From Burkholderia paludis (GTDB taxonomy: Bacteria > Pseudomonadota > Gammaproteobacteria > Burkholderiales > Burkholderiaceae): a stretch of DNA of 64,000 nt. A program made the position numbers and the translations under genes. Below the pieces are notes generated by a model, which saw only the letters and a list, made by a program, of their open reading frames with translations, was not told where the DNA came from and did not search any database. Of the stretch, positions 1 through 11,916 are shown one piece after another. Location: the NCBI RefSeq assembly GCF_000732615.1, contig NZ_JPGL01000014.1:1-64000 (forward strand), in the 5' to 3' direction. The number at the start of each line of letters is the position of its first letter. Position 1 is the first letter of the stretch.

Positions 1-66
1 GGTCGCCTATTGAGCAGGACGTAGACGACAACCAGAGAAGGGGGGCGGTCCGATGCCTCCAAAACA

Positions 67-1407
67 ATGAAAAAGAAACTGATTGGATTTGCTATTGCAT
101 TGAGCGCGCTGGCCATGCCGCCGCTGTCGGACGCGGCCGATACCAACGGCACGAGCGGCACGATCAGCCTGGCGATCGGCGCACAAAAGCAGCTTGCGAT
201 GGGGCGCGAGCTGCAGCGGGTTGCTGTCGGCGATCCGGCGGTTGCCGACGTGCTGGTCGTGAAGGGCGGGCGCGGCGGCGTGCTGCTCGTCGCGAAGAGT
301 GCAGGGACGACGAATGTGATGATCTGGGAACGCGGCCGTGACGAGCCGACCATCTACAACGTGAATGTCACGAACGGTGCGGCGCGCGCATTGCTCGACG
401 GCACGACCCCGAACGTGAATACGTACGGCGGCGCGACGGTGATCGGCGGTGCGTCCGGGACGCTCGAGGGGCATCAGCGGGCGGTCCATGCGGCGAATAC
501 GCTCAGCGGCAAGGACGGGACGACCGTGGATGCATCGACGATTTCCGGCAAGAACGTCGTGCAGGTCGACGTGCGCGTCGTCGAATTCAGCCGCTCGGTG
601 CTGAAGCAGGCCGGTCTCAACTTCTTCAAGCAGAGCAACGGTTTCTCGTTCGGCGCATTCGCGCCGACCGGGCTGACGTCGATTACCGGCAACCCCGGCG
701 GCGCGCTGACGTACAACACGAACGTGCCGATTTCGTCGGCCTTCAACCTGGTCGTCAATTCGGTGTCGCGCGGGCTGTTCGCCGACCTGTCGATTCTCGA
801 GGCGAACAATCTCGCCCGCGTGCTCGCCCAGCCGACGCTCGTCGCGTTGTCCGGCCAGAGTGCGAACTTCCTCGCGGGTGGCGAGATCCCGGTGCCGGTG
901 CCGCAATCGCTGGGCACGATCTCGATCGACTGGAAGCCTTATGGCGTTGGGCTGACCGTCACGCCGACCGTGCTGAATCCGCGCCGGATCGCGTTGAAGG
1001 TCGCGCCCGAGTCGAGCCAGCTCGACTTCGTCCACTCGATCACGATCAACGGCGTGCAGGTGCCTGCGCTGACGACGCGGCGCGCGGACACGACGGTCGA
1101 ACTCGGCGACGGCGAGAGCTTCGTGATCGGCGGCCTGATCGACCGCGAGACCACCTCCAACGTCAACAAGGTGCCGTTCCTGGGCGACCTGCCCATCATC
1201 GGCGCGTTCTTCAAGAATCTGAGTTACCAGCAGAACGACAAGGAGCTCGTGATCATCGTTACGCCGCATCTCGTCGCACCGATCGCGCAGGGCGCGCCGC
1301 TGCCGGCGACGCCGGGCGAACTGTCCGAGCAGCGCGACGGGCCGGTGTGGCGTTCGTATCTGGGCGGCATCGCGTCGCCGGATGCCGGGCCGGGGTTCTC
1401 GAAATGA
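67..1407 (+). CDS. cpaC: Tad pilus outer-membrane secretin (RcpA/CpaC)
   Basis: 446 aa. Forms the outer-membrane ring through which the Flp/Tad pilus is extruded. A signal peptide is visible (MKKK start, hydrophobic stretch, cleavage near residue 23). Residues about 30-105 resemble the pilus secretin N-terminal domain, and residues about 180-400 are the secretin domain, with the segment VPVPQSLGTISIDWKPYGVG and the closing run FVIGGLIDRETTSNVNKVPF. It is the first complete gene here and is followed in order by tadZ, tadA, tadB, tadC, tadD and tadG, which fixes the assignment. The ribosome site before the ATG is weak; a purine run lies about 25 bases upstream. CpaB/RcpC and Flp pilin genes would be expected before the window. 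Confidence 0.93.
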   Translation: MKKKLIGFAIALSALAMPPLSDAADTNGTSGTISLAIGAQKQLAMGRELQRVAVGDPAVADVLVVKGGRGGVLLVAKSAGTTNVMIWERGRDEPTIYNVNVTNGAARALLDGTTPNVNTYGGATVIGGASGTLEGHQRAVHAANTLSGKDGTTVDASTISGKNVVQVDVRVVEFSRSVLKQAGLNFFKQSNGFSFGAFAPTGLTSITGNPGGALTYNTNVPISSAFNLVVNSVSRGLFADLSILEANNLARVLAQPTLVALSGQSANFLAGGEIPVPVPQSLGTISIDWKPYGVGLTVTPTVLNPRRIALKVAPESSQLDFVHSITINGVQVPALTTRRADTTVELGDGESFVIGGLIDRETTSNVNKVPFLGDLPIIGAFFKNLSYQQNDKELVIIVTPHLVAPIAQGAPLPATPGELSEQRDGPVWRSYLGGIASPDAGPGFSK

Positions 1408-1482
1408 GCGCGCCGAATCGTTACGGGACAGCACAGGCCGTCGCGCGCGACGCGATGCCTTGCTTCATCGTGAGTATCCGAA

Positions 1483-2721
1483 ATGAATGCGAGAACCTTT
1501 TCTTTGGCTGAGCCCGCCGTTACCGACTACTTCGTATGCGCGTCGTCACTGACGGAGCATGTGCAATGGCTGTCCCAGTCGCTGGTCTCGGTCGGCTCGG
1601 TCGAGGGGACTCGGCTCGACGGCGCGGCGCTGACGCAGCGCATCGGCGTATTGAATCCGGCCCTGGTATTCATCGATTTTTCGGGTGATTGCGCGGTGGC
1701 GAGCACGGTGGTCGCCGCCGTGCGCCAGTCGCACCCGGGCGTGCCGGTCGTCGCGCTGGGTTCGCTCGCGCAACCGGAGGGTGCGCTTGCCGCGCTGCGC
1801 GCGGGCGTGCGCGACTTCGTCGACTTTTCCGCATCTGCCGACGAGGCGCTGCGCATCACGCGCGTGTTGCTCGACAACGTCGGCGAGCCGGCGAACCGTC
1901 ACGGCAAGGTCACTGCGTTGCTGGGTGCGCGCGCCGGGATGGGCGTGAGCACGCTGGCCGCGAACCTGTCGGTACTGATGCAGCGGCGAACCGCCGATCC
2001 CGCTCACGCGGCGGCGCTCCTCGATCTCGGGTTGCCGGCCGGCGACGGCGCGCTGTTCCTGAATACGCGCTGCGAATTCCATTTCGTCGAGGCCGTGCGC
2101 AACCTGCGCCGCATCGACCGCACGTTCGTGACGACTGCACTCGCGCGCCATGCGAGCGGCGTCGCGCTGACGACGTTGCCGCCGAACCTCGCCGATCTGC
2201 GCGAGGTGGCGACGGCGTCGTGCGCGGCGTTGCTGAACCGGTTGCGCGCGTTTTTCGATCACCAGATCGTCGATCTCGGCGGTTTCCCGAATCGGGAATT
2301 CGTCGCGCAGGTCGTGAATCTTGCCGACGAGGCCTGGCTCATCTGCGATCAGGGCGTGGCGTCGGTCGTGTCGGCGGTCGAGATGCTGGACGGCTTGCGC
2401 GAGGCGGGCGCCGCGACCGAGCGGATCAGGCTCGTCGTCAACCAGTTCGACGCCGAGCTCGGGCTGATGCCGGCGCAGATCGCCGAGCGGCTCGAACTGT
2501 CGCTGGTCGCGACGCTGCCGTCCCGACGCGTGTCGATCGGGCATGCGGCGAACCAGGGCAAGCTGATTGCAGAGGTCGCGGAACGCGATCCGTACGTGCG
2601 GGCGCTCGGGCCGCTGGTCGAGCGCCTCGCGGGTACTCCGACGCCGGGGCCGGCACCGCGGACTGCGGGCGGCCTCTCGGCACTCAGGCGAATCATTCAA
2701 TCCTCTTCGAAGCGGTCGTAA
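1483..2721 (+). CDS. cpaE: Tad pilus localisation ATPase TadZ/CpaE
   Basis: 412 aa, MinD/ParA-like protein that places the Tad machine at the pole in studied systems. Residues about 10-130 look like an atypical receiver domain. The ATPase domain begins near residue 145 with TALLGARAGMGVSTLAANL. This is a degenerate deviant Walker A: the glycines are kept, but the lysine expected before S/T is valine (GMGVST rather than GxGKT). Further ParA-like segments are VDLGGFPN and LVVNQFDAELGLMP. Atypical P-loops are known in the TadZ family. It sits between the secretin and tadA, with only three bases to tadA, so the two are probably one transcript. Confidence 0.9.
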   Translation: MNARTFSLAEPAVTDYFVCASSLTEHVQWLSQSLVSVGSVEGTRLDGAALTQRIGVLNPALVFIDFSGDCAVASTVVAAVRQSHPGVPVVALGSLAQPEGALAALRAGVRDFVDFSASADEALRITRVLLDNVGEPANRHGKVTALLGARAGMGVSTLAANLSVLMQRRTADPAHAAALLDLGLPAGDGALFLNTRCEFHFVEAVRNLRRIDRTFVTTALARHASGVALTTLPPNLADLREVATASCAALLNRLRAFFDHQIVDLGGFPNREFVAQVVNLADEAWLICDQGVASVVSAVEMLDGLREAGAATERIRLVVNQFDAELGLMPAQIAERLELSLVATLPSRRVSIGHAANQGKLIAEVAERDPYVRALGPLVERLAGTPTPGPAPRTAGGLSALRRIIQSSSKRS

Positions 2722-2724
2722 GCG

Positions 2725-4068
2725 ATGGCACACGACATTCAATTTGCCGACGGCGCAGCCCCGTTCTCGCAAACGCAACAGTTCCACGACATCAAGAATG
2801 CCGCGCACGAGCATCTGCTCACGCGGATCGAGGAACTGGGCGCCGAATTCGGCCGCTGGTCGCGGCAAGCGATCAACCAGTTCGTCGATCTCGAGATCGA
2901 CAGCTTCGTGCGGCTGCGGCGGATCCCGCTCAACGAGAGCGAGGTGCGCGAGGTTGCCGAGGCGCTGACGAAGGAGCTCGCCGGATTCGGGCCGATCGAG
3001 GACCTGCTGGGCGACCCGCACGTCGAGGACATCCTGATCAACGGCTACAACGACATCTATGTGTCGCGGCACGGGATTCTGTCGAAACTGCCGATCCGTT
3101 TCACCGATAACGCCCATCTGCTGCGGATCGTGCGACGGATTCTCGCGCCGGTCGGCCGACGGCTCGACGAATCGAATCCGATGGTCGACGCGCGGCTGCC
3201 CGACGGCGGGCGCGTCAACGTGGTCATCGAGCCGCTGTCGATCGACGGGCCGGTCGTATCGATCCGGAAGTTCCGCAAGGACCCGCTGAAGCCCGAGGAT
3301 CTGCTGGGCAACGGCACCTTCAACGAGGAAATCGGGCGGCTGCTCGAGGCCGCGGTCGAGGCGCGCTGCAACATCCTCGTGTCGGGCGGCACCAGCTCGG
3401 GCAAGACGTCGCTGCTGAATGCGCTTGCGTTCCACATCCCGTTGGCGGAGCGCGTCGTGACGATCGAGGATACGGCCGAGCTGTCGCTGAATCACCCGCA
3501 CGTCGTACGGCTCGAGAGCCGCCCCGGTGGCTTCGACGGCAGCGGTGTCGTGACGATTCGCGACCTGCTGCGCAACACGTTGCGGATGCGGCCGGACCGC
3601 ATCATCGTCGGCGAAGTGCGCGGCGGCGAAGTGCTCGAAATGCTGCAGGCGATGAATACCGGCCACGACGGATCGATGGGCACCGTGCACGCGAGTTCGC
3701 CGCGCGAATGTCTGTACCGGCTCGAGATGCTTGCCGGCTTCGCCGGTTTCCAGGGCACCGAGGCAAGCCTGCGCCGGCAGATCGCCAACGCGATCGATTT
3801 CATCGTGCAGATCGGCCGGCTGTCCAACGGCCGCCGGCGGATCCTGTCGATCACCGAAGTCACCGGCATGTCGGACAACATCGTATCGACCCAGGAACTG
3901 TACCGCTACGAGGCGCGCGTCACGCCGGAGGGCGACGAGGTCGATCACTGGGAGTCGCTCGGCATTCATCCGCATTCGCCGAAGCTCGCGCGCTTCCGCA
4001 ATACGCTCGTGGCGAGCGGCGGCGGGTTCGGCGCCAACTTCGGGCGGGGCGGAGGCTTCAATGTCTAG
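2725..4068 (+). CDS. tadA: Tad pilus assembly ATPase TadA/CpaF
   Basis: 447 aa, secretion-superfamily ATPase that powers pilus assembly at the inner membrane. The N-terminal domain (residues about 20-200) contains the GFGPIEDLLGDPHVEDILIN segment. The core has Walker A GGTSSGKT near residues 220-227 and the Walker B region RIIVGEVRGGE near residue 292, followed by the His-containing MGTVHASSP box. The length is normal for the family. The stop codon overlaps the tadB start (ATG at 4061), so the two genes are translationally coupled. Confidence 0.95.
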   Translation: MAHDIQFADGAAPFSQTQQFHDIKNAAHEHLLTRIEELGAEFGRWSRQAINQFVDLEIDSFVRLRRIPLNESEVREVAEALTKELAGFGPIEDLLGDPHVEDILINGYNDIYVSRHGILSKLPIRFTDNAHLLRIVRRILAPVGRRLDESNPMVDARLPDGGRVNVVIEPLSIDGPVVSIRKFRKDPLKPEDLLGNGTFNEEIGRLLEAAVEARCNILVSGGTSSGKTSLLNALAFHIPLAERVVTIEDTAELSLNHPHVVRLESRPGGFDGSGVVTIRDLLRNTLRMRPDRIIVGEVRGGEVLEMLQAMNTGHDGSMGTVHASSPRECLYRLEMLAGFAGFQGTEASLRRQIANAIDFIVQIGRLSNGRRRILSITEVTGMSDNIVSTQELYRYEARVTPEGDEVDHWESLGIHPHSPKLARFRNTLVASGGGFGANFGRGGGFNV

Positions 4069-5041
4069 CGCCACCTTGCTGGCACTGATGTTCGCGCTGA
4101 TCTGCGCGGCGGCCGGCTTGCTGTTGTGGCGCGGAAGCCAGGTTCGCGAGGGACGCGCGCATGCGCAACGGTTCTTCGACAGCCGGGTGGGACAGGGCGC
4201 GCGCGCCGCGGCGCCGGCCGGCGACGCGCGCAATGCGCGTGCCGCGGCGGCCGGTACGGCGAATGCGCAGGAGTCGCAGCAAGGGTTCGCGCGCTGGCGC
4301 GCGTCGGTGGGCGCCGCGTGGAAAGTGCTGTCCGATCGTGCCGGCCTCGATGAAATTCGCGCCGGCCTCGTGCTGGCGCTGGTCGTCATCGCACTGCTCG
4401 TGCTGTGGGCCGGCGTGGCCGGCGGCGTGCTTGCGGCCGCGGCCGCACTCGTGGGGGGCGGCGTGATCGTCGTGCTGTGGATCACGTCGCGCATCAGCCG
4501 GCGCCGCCTGAAGATCGTCCGGCAGTTGCCGTCGTTCCTCGACGGGATCGTGCGGCTGGTGACGCTTGGAAACAGCGTGCCGGCCGCGTTCCAGTCGGCG
4601 CTTCAGACGACCGAGATGCCGCTGCGCCGCTGCCTCGACGACGTGTCGCAGGGGCTGCGCTCCGGTGTCGAGATCGATCGCGCGATGCTGCACATCGCAC
4701 ACGCGTACCGGATCCGCGAATTCGAGCTGGTCGGCGCGGTGCTGCGCCTGTCGGTCCGTTACGGCGGGCGGGCGGACGTGATGCTCGACCGGATGTCGAC
4801 GTTCATGCGCGACCTCGAGCAAGCCGAACGCGAGCTGTCCGCCATGTCGGCCGAGACCCGGCTGTCTGCATGGGTGCTCGCGCTGTTGCCGATCGCGGTC
4901 GGCAGCTTCGTCATCGCCACGAGTCCGCGCTATTTCACGGCGATGTGGAGCGACGATGCCGGCCGCCAACTGATCTATCTGGCATTCGGGTTGCAGGCGA
5001 TGGGCGGCTTCTGGTTGTACCGGCTCGCGCGGTTGAGGTGA
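4061..5041 (+). CDS. tadB: Tad pilus inner-membrane protein TadB
   Basis: 326 aa, GspF-like platform protein that partners TadC and the TadA ATPase. The reading frame is open well upstream, but the natural start is the ATG overlapping the end of tadA. It gives an N-terminal membrane segment (MSSATLLALMFALICAAAGL). Further hydrophobic segments lie near residues 105-145 and at the C-terminus. The GspF domain is around residues 155-290 (KIVRQLPSFLDGIVRLVTLG). Four bases separate it from tadC. Confidence 0.92.
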   Translation: MSSATLLALMFALICAAAGLLLWRGSQVREGRAHAQRFFDSRVGQGARAAAPAGDARNARAAAAGTANAQESQQGFARWRASVGAAWKVLSDRAGLDEIRAGLVLALVVIALLVLWAGVAGGVLAAAAALVGGGVIVVLWITSRISRRRLKIVRQLPSFLDGIVRLVTLGNSVPAAFQSALQTTEMPLRRCLDDVSQGLRSGVEIDRAMLHIAHAYRIREFELVGAVLRLSVRYGGRADVMLDRMSTFMRDLEQAERELSAMSAETRLSAWVLALLPIAVGSFVIATSPRYFTAMWSDDAGRQLIYLAFGLQAMGGFWLYRLARLR

Positions 5042-5045
5042 ATCG

Positions 5046-6041
5046 ATGGATGCAAACCGTTTAGGCGCACTTGCGCTGGTGCTCGGATCGGTCGGCGTGC
5101 TGCTGCTTGCCGCGCTGGCGATCGTGCGCGCCCTGCTTGTGCAACGTGCCGAACGCGCGCTGGTGAATGCGCTCGACCGCCGGACGGCGGCGATGGAAGC
5201 GGCGGCCGCGCGCGCCGGTTCGACCGAACCGGCGCGGGATGCCGCGCCCGCTGCGCCGCGCGTCCGTTTCGCCGGGCTGCGCGCGCGTTTCGAGAACGTC
5301 GGGATGCGGTGGCTCGAAACCGGCTTCAGCCGTTATCTGATCGCCGACGAGGATCGTCAACTGCTGGAGCAATGTGGCTTTGTCGACGTTCGTGCCAGGG
5401 CGCTGTTCGTCAGCGCGCGCATCGCGTGCGCGATCGTGCTGCCGCTGCTCGCGGTGCTGGTGCTGATCAGTCGTGGTCAGGAAGGGCGCTGGCTGCTCTG
5501 GATCTCCGTCGCGCTGGTCGCCGGCTACATGCTGCCGAAGATCTACGTGCGCCGGCGCGCCACCGCCCGCCGGCAGAGCATTGCGGCCGAATTGCCGCTG
5601 CTCGTCGACATGCTGCGGCTGTTGCAGGGGGTCGGCCTGTCGCTCGACCAGAGCATCCAGGTCGTCACGCACGATTTTCAAACCATGCTGCCTGTGCTGT
5701 CGTGGGAGCTGGGCGTTGCCCAGCGGCAGTTCGCGGCGGGACGCACGCGCGAACAATCGCTGCAACGCCTCACGAACAGTTTCGACAACGAGGATCTGCG
5801 CGCGATCGTGCGGCTGCTGATCCAGGTGGACAAACACGGCGGCGCGGTTCAGGAGCCGCTGAAACAGTTCGGCGATCGGCTGCGCGAAGGGCGTCGTGCG
5901 ACGTTGCGCGAGCAGATCGGCCGCCTGACGGTGAAGATGACTGGCGTGATGATCATCACGCTGTTGCCGGCATTGTTGATCGTCACCGCGGGGCCCGGGA
6001 TCATGACCGTGCTGTCCGCGCTTGCCGCGATTCAGCACTGA
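5046..6041 (+). CDS. tadC: Tad pilus inner-membrane protein TadC
   Basis: 331 aa, second GspF-like platform protein of the Tad system. It has an N-terminal membrane segment (residues about 8-28), two more near 115-160, and a C-terminal one (residues about 295-325). The GspF domain carries AELPLLVDMLRLLQGVGLSL and the typical LRLLQ/FDNEDLRAIVRLLIQ helices. It follows tadB directly and precedes the tadD lipoprotein by about 30 bases. Confidence 0.92.
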   Translation: MDANRLGALALVLGSVGVLLLAALAIVRALLVQRAERALVNALDRRTAAMEAAAARAGSTEPARDAAPAAPRVRFAGLRARFENVGMRWLETGFSRYLIADEDRQLLEQCGFVDVRARALFVSARIACAIVLPLLAVLVLISRGQEGRWLLWISVALVAGYMLPKIYVRRRATARRQSIAAELPLLVDMLRLLQGVGLSLDQSIQVVTHDFQTMLPVLSWELGVAQRQFAAGRTREQSLQRLTNSFDNEDLRAIVRLLIQVDKHGGAVQEPLKQFGDRLREGRRATLREQIGRLTVKMTGVMIITLLPALLIVTAGPGIMTVLSALAAIQH

Positions 6042-6070
6042 CGCGGCCCGAAGGGAAGGAGCGATACGAG

Positions 6071-6898
6071 ATGAAACGATTTGGCTGGATCGGCACGATC
6101 GCAGGCGCGACGGCGTTCACGTTGCTCGCCAGCGGGTGCTCGCTGTTCAAGGAGTCCGGGTACGGGATCGGTCCGCAGGCCGAACGCGGCGCGCTGATGC
6201 AGGCGGCTGCCGACAAGAACGCGCCGCCCGATACACCGGGCATGTATCTGGGCCTGATCGAACGGATGCAGGGCCAGGGGCTGTATTTTGCGTCGCTGGC
6301 GCACATCGACCAGTACGAGAAGCAATATGGCGCATCGCCGGACACGATCCTGCTGCGCGCCGACGCATTGCGGGCGACCGGCCAGTACGACGAGGGCGTG
6401 GCCGCCTATACGAAGCTCCTGACGACGCCGCTTGCCGCGCGCGGCTATCGCGGGCTGGGCCTGACTGCCGGCGCGCGCGGCAATTTCGCACTCGCCGCGC
6501 AGCAGCTCGAGCAGGCGACGGTGCTGGCGCCGACCGATGCGGCGACGCTGTCCGATCTCGCGTATTCGAAGATGCGTGAAGGCGATCTGGCAGGCGCACG
6601 CGTGCCGCTGCTGAAGGCCGCGGAACTCGAGCAGAAGAATCCGAAAATCCTCAGCAACTTCGTGCTTTATCTGCTCGCGAGCGGGCATGGGAAGGAAGCG
6701 CGGCGGCTGATGGACGAGCAGAAGCTTTCGCCCGCGGTGCGCGGCGAGATTCAGGATGACGAGACGAAGGTCGCGGCCGCGATGCGCGCGAAGCAACTGG
6801 CAGCCGTACGCGTGCCCGGCAATGCGTCCGTGCCGTCGGTTGCGAGCAGCGACAATTTCGATCTTGCCGCGCCGCTGCTGCAGCGGTTCGCGCGATAA
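6071..6898 (+). CDS. tadD: Tad locus TPR lipoprotein TadD
   Basis: 275 aa, putative outer-membrane lipoprotein needed for Tad assembly or secretin stability. The frame is open upstream, but the ATG at 6071 follows an AAGGAAGGAG ribosome site and starts a lipoprotein signal (MKRFGWIGTIAGATAFTLLA) with lipobox LASGC. The body is a set of tetratricopeptide-like helix pairs (for example TILLRADALRATGQYDEGVA and LAPTDAATLSDLAYSKMREG). The role comes from family membership and position. Confidence 0.88.
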   Translation: MKRFGWIGTIAGATAFTLLASGCSLFKESGYGIGPQAERGALMQAAADKNAPPDTPGMYLGLIERMQGQGLYFASLAHIDQYEKQYGASPDTILLRADALRATGQYDEGVAAYTKLLTTPLAARGYRGLGLTAGARGNFALAAQQLEQATVLAPTDAATLSDLAYSKMREGDLAGARVPLLKAAELEQKNPKILSNFVLYLLASGHGKEARRLMDEQKLSPAVRGEIQDDETKVAAAMRAKQLAAVRVPGNASVPSVASSDNFDLAAPLLQRFAR

Positions 6899-6921
6899 CG
6901 ACGCTATTCACGGAGACCATC

Positions 6922-7242
6922 ATGTTTCACCTTTCCCCAATCCGCATGTGTGCCGCGTGCATCGCGTTCGCGCTTTGCTCGGGCGTCGCGCATGCGCAAG
7001 GCAAGCCGCCGGCGTCCGAAATCGATCATGCGACGAATGCGTGGCTCGACCTGCAGCGCTCGAATCGCGCGGCCGCCACGCCCCAGCCGATCGACGGCGC
7101 GGCCGGCACGTATGCCTACCAACGCTATCTCAATTCGTTCAAGGCGCCGATTCCGCAGTGGTACGGGACGATGTCGGGGTCGGGCGGCGGCGGCAGCGGC
7201 GGCGGAAGCGGCGGACAGTCCGGCGGCGACCTCGCACACTGA
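6922..7242 (+). CDS. DUF3613-type small exported protein of the Tad locus
   Basis: 106 aa with a clear signal peptide (cleavage after AHA, about residue 25). The mature part holds the segment NAWLDLQRSNRAAATPQPID that I associate with DUF3613 proteins found beside tadD and tadG in Burkholderia. The C-terminus is an unusual Gly/Ser linker (residues about 86-102). The function is unknown. A short periplasmic factor for the pilus system is the simplest inference from its place in the operon. Confidence 0.75.
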   Translation: MFHLSPIRMCAACIAFALCSGVAHAQGKPPASEIDHATNAWLDLQRSNRAAATPQPIDGAAGTYAYQRYLNSFKAPIPQWYGTMSGSGGGGSGGGSGGQSGGDLAH

Positions 7243-7254
7243 CGGAGCAAGACG

Positions 7255-10463
<3,209 letters not shown>

Positions 10464-10517
10464 TTAATGAGATAAAATCGCGCTGAATTACAACGACTCG
10501 GGCGGGAATTGAACTTC

Positions 10518-11225
10518 ATGAACCATATGACGGGGTTGGGAAGGGCGTGCATGTTGCTCGCCATGGTGGGAGGCATGCAAGGCGCATATGCGCAGAGCCT
10601 GGCGGACAGCGGTTCGCCGGCGGTACAGCAGGCGTCGGCGCCGGTCGCAGCGATTCCGGTGATCGATCCGCAGGCTCAGACGTCGATTCAGCCGCAGGCG
10701 GGCGACACGACGGGGCCGAGTACGGTGGACGACCTGCAGCGCCAGATCCAGGCGCGCTCGCTGACGGAGATGCGCACGAGCTACAACGGCAGCTATGGCG
10801 CGAGCCTGCTGTTCAACGTAAAGGACGGGGCATACTTCATCGCGCTGTTCCAGCAAAAGGCATTCTGGCGCGTGATCAAGACTTTCGACGAAACGCGTGC
10901 GGAAGCGATCTATCGCGATTTCTCGCGCCAGGCGGAGCGGCTGGCCGTGAACGAACTGCGGGCGGCAAAGCTGGAATCGCAGAAGGCGCAGATGGACAAG
11001 CAGATCGAAGTCACGCAGGATCGCGCGCGGCGCCTGCAGGCCGATATCTCGATCGCACGCCAGCAGCAGGCGGCGGTCACGGATCGCCAGAAGAGCGTAC
11101 GCGGCGAGACGGCCGCCCTGCAGGCGCAACAGGCCGAGCTTCAGTCGCAACTGCGGGCGTTGCAGCAGCAGGTGCGTTCGCTGCAGCGCGAGGCCGACGC
11201 CGGCCTGCCGACGACGGCGCGCTGA
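10518..11225 (+). CDS. DUF2968 family secreted coiled-coil protein
   Basis: 235 aa from the ATG at 10518; a TTG nine bases earlier is too close to the GGGCGGGA ribosome site. It has a signal peptide ending near AYAQ. After a Pro/Gln-rich linker comes a conserved-looking segment with LTEMRTSYNGSYGASLLFN, then a long Gln/Ala/Arg-rich coiled coil (residues about 140-230). This matches the family I recall as DUF2968 in Burkholderia. The function is unknown. It may be separate from the tad operon, since about 50 AT-richer bases precede it. Confidence 0.68.
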   Translation: MNHMTGLGRACMLLAMVGGMQGAYAQSLADSGSPAVQQASAPVAAIPVIDPQAQTSIQPQAGDTTGPSTVDDLQRQIQARSLTEMRTSYNGSYGASLLFNVKDGAYFIALFQQKAFWRVIKTFDETRAEAIYRDFSRQAERLAVNELRAAKLESQKAQMDKQIEVTQDRARRLQADISIARQQQAAVTDRQKSVRGETAALQAQQAELQSQLRALQQQVRSLQREADAGLPTTAR

Positions 11226-11274
11226 GCTGAAACGATCGGCGGTGCGGCGACATGCCGCGCCGGCCGGCCAAGTA

Positions 11275-11308
11275 AAAAGGGCAAGCCGGTTGGCTTGCCC
11301 TTTTGTTT
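11275..11308. terminator. Bidirectional Rho-independent terminator
   Basis: A perfect nine-pair stem, GGGCAAGCC/GGCTTGCCC, with a GGTT loop, is flanked by five A on the left and TTTTGTTTT on the right. It therefore works on both strands and separates the convergent DUF2968 gene and hfq2. Confidence 0.9.
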
Positions 11309-11916
11309 TACTGGCCGTCCGGCACGATTCGCCGGCGGCGCGTGACGATGACCGGCCCGTTGCCGCTGCGGGAATCCGACGGCGATGCGTGGCCGGATGC
11401 GTCGCCGCTGTCGCGCGGCGCGCCGTAGTTTTCGCGCGGTTCGCGGGGCTCGCGCGGTGCGCCGTAGCCTTCGCGCGGCTCGCGGGAGCCGTAGCCTTCG
11501 CGCGGCTCGCGGGAGCCGTAGCCCTCGCGCGGTTCGCGTGAGCCATAGCCTTCACGCGGCTCGCGGGAGCCGTAGCCGCCGCCGTCGCCGCGCGATTCGC
11601 GCGGGCCGCCGTGCGAGCCGTACGGGCTGTGGCCGCCGCCTTCACGGCCGCCGGGGCGCCCGCCGGTGCGCGGGCCGCGGGGGCCGCCGCCGCCCGGGCG
11701 CGAGCCGCCGGTGTCGAGCTGGATCGTGGAAATGGCGCGTTTGTAGATGCCTTGCAGACCCACAGGGGTGCGCAGCATCACCAGGTACTGGTCGAACGAC
11801 TCGATACATCCCGTCAGACGAATGCCGTTGACGAGATAGATTTCAACGCGCTTGCGTTCCTTGCGCGCCGAATTGATGAAGTCGTTTTGCGGATGGGATT
11901 CTGCGGGATTGGCCAT
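11308..11916 (-). CDS. hfq2: Second Hfq RNA chaperone with long repetitive C-terminus
   Basis: 202 aa. The Sm core (residues about 10-68) has [40 protein letters not shown] and YKRAISTIQ. Classical Hfq has YKHA at the last site, so the proximal-face histidine is arginine here. Residues about 70-202 are a Gly/Arg/Glu/Pro-rich tail with four tandem GYGSREPRE units. This matches Hfq2, the second Hfq known in the B. cepacia complex, where both Hfqs affect stress tolerance and virulence. The start is [10 protein letters not shown]; an open frame extends 21 codons further but has no good start context. Confidence 0.92.
   Translation of the reverse strand: MANPAESHPQNDFINSARKERKRVEIYLVNGIRLTGCIESFDQYLVMLRTPVGLQGIYKRAISTIQLDTGGSRPGGGGPRGPRTGGRPGGREGGGHSPYGSHGGPRESRGDGGGYGSREPREGYGSREPREGYGSREPREGYGSREPREGYGAPREPREPRENYGAPRDSGDASGHASPSDSRSGNGPVIVTRRRRIVPDGQ
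11470..11577 (-). repeat. 27-bp tandem repeat inside hfq2
   Basis: Four adjacent 27-base units (11470-11496, 11497-11523, 11524-11550, 11551-11577) each encode GYGSREPRE. Units 1 and 2 are identical, and units 3 and 4 carry a few substitutions that are silent at the protein level. Copy number may vary between strains by slippage. Confidence 0.9.

Noticed and set aside
1-66. End of an upstream Tad gene (CpaB/RcpC)
   Set aside because: Stops occur at 11-13 in one frame and 22-24 in another, and the few codons visible are not enough to choose between them.
7-1434. Long - strand open frame opposite the secretin gene
   Set aside because: It is Arg/His/Asp-rich, the usual mirror of a G+C-rich coding frame. 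The + strand product is a clear secretin with a signal peptide.
1546-4494. 982-codon - strand open frame opposite tadZ and tadA
   Set aside because: Low-complexity Arg/Asp-rich translation, opposite two unmistakable genes.
11470-11577. CRISPR-like periodic repeat
   Set aside because: The 27-bp units are directly adjacent with no spacers and encode an in-frame peptide repeat in Hfq2.
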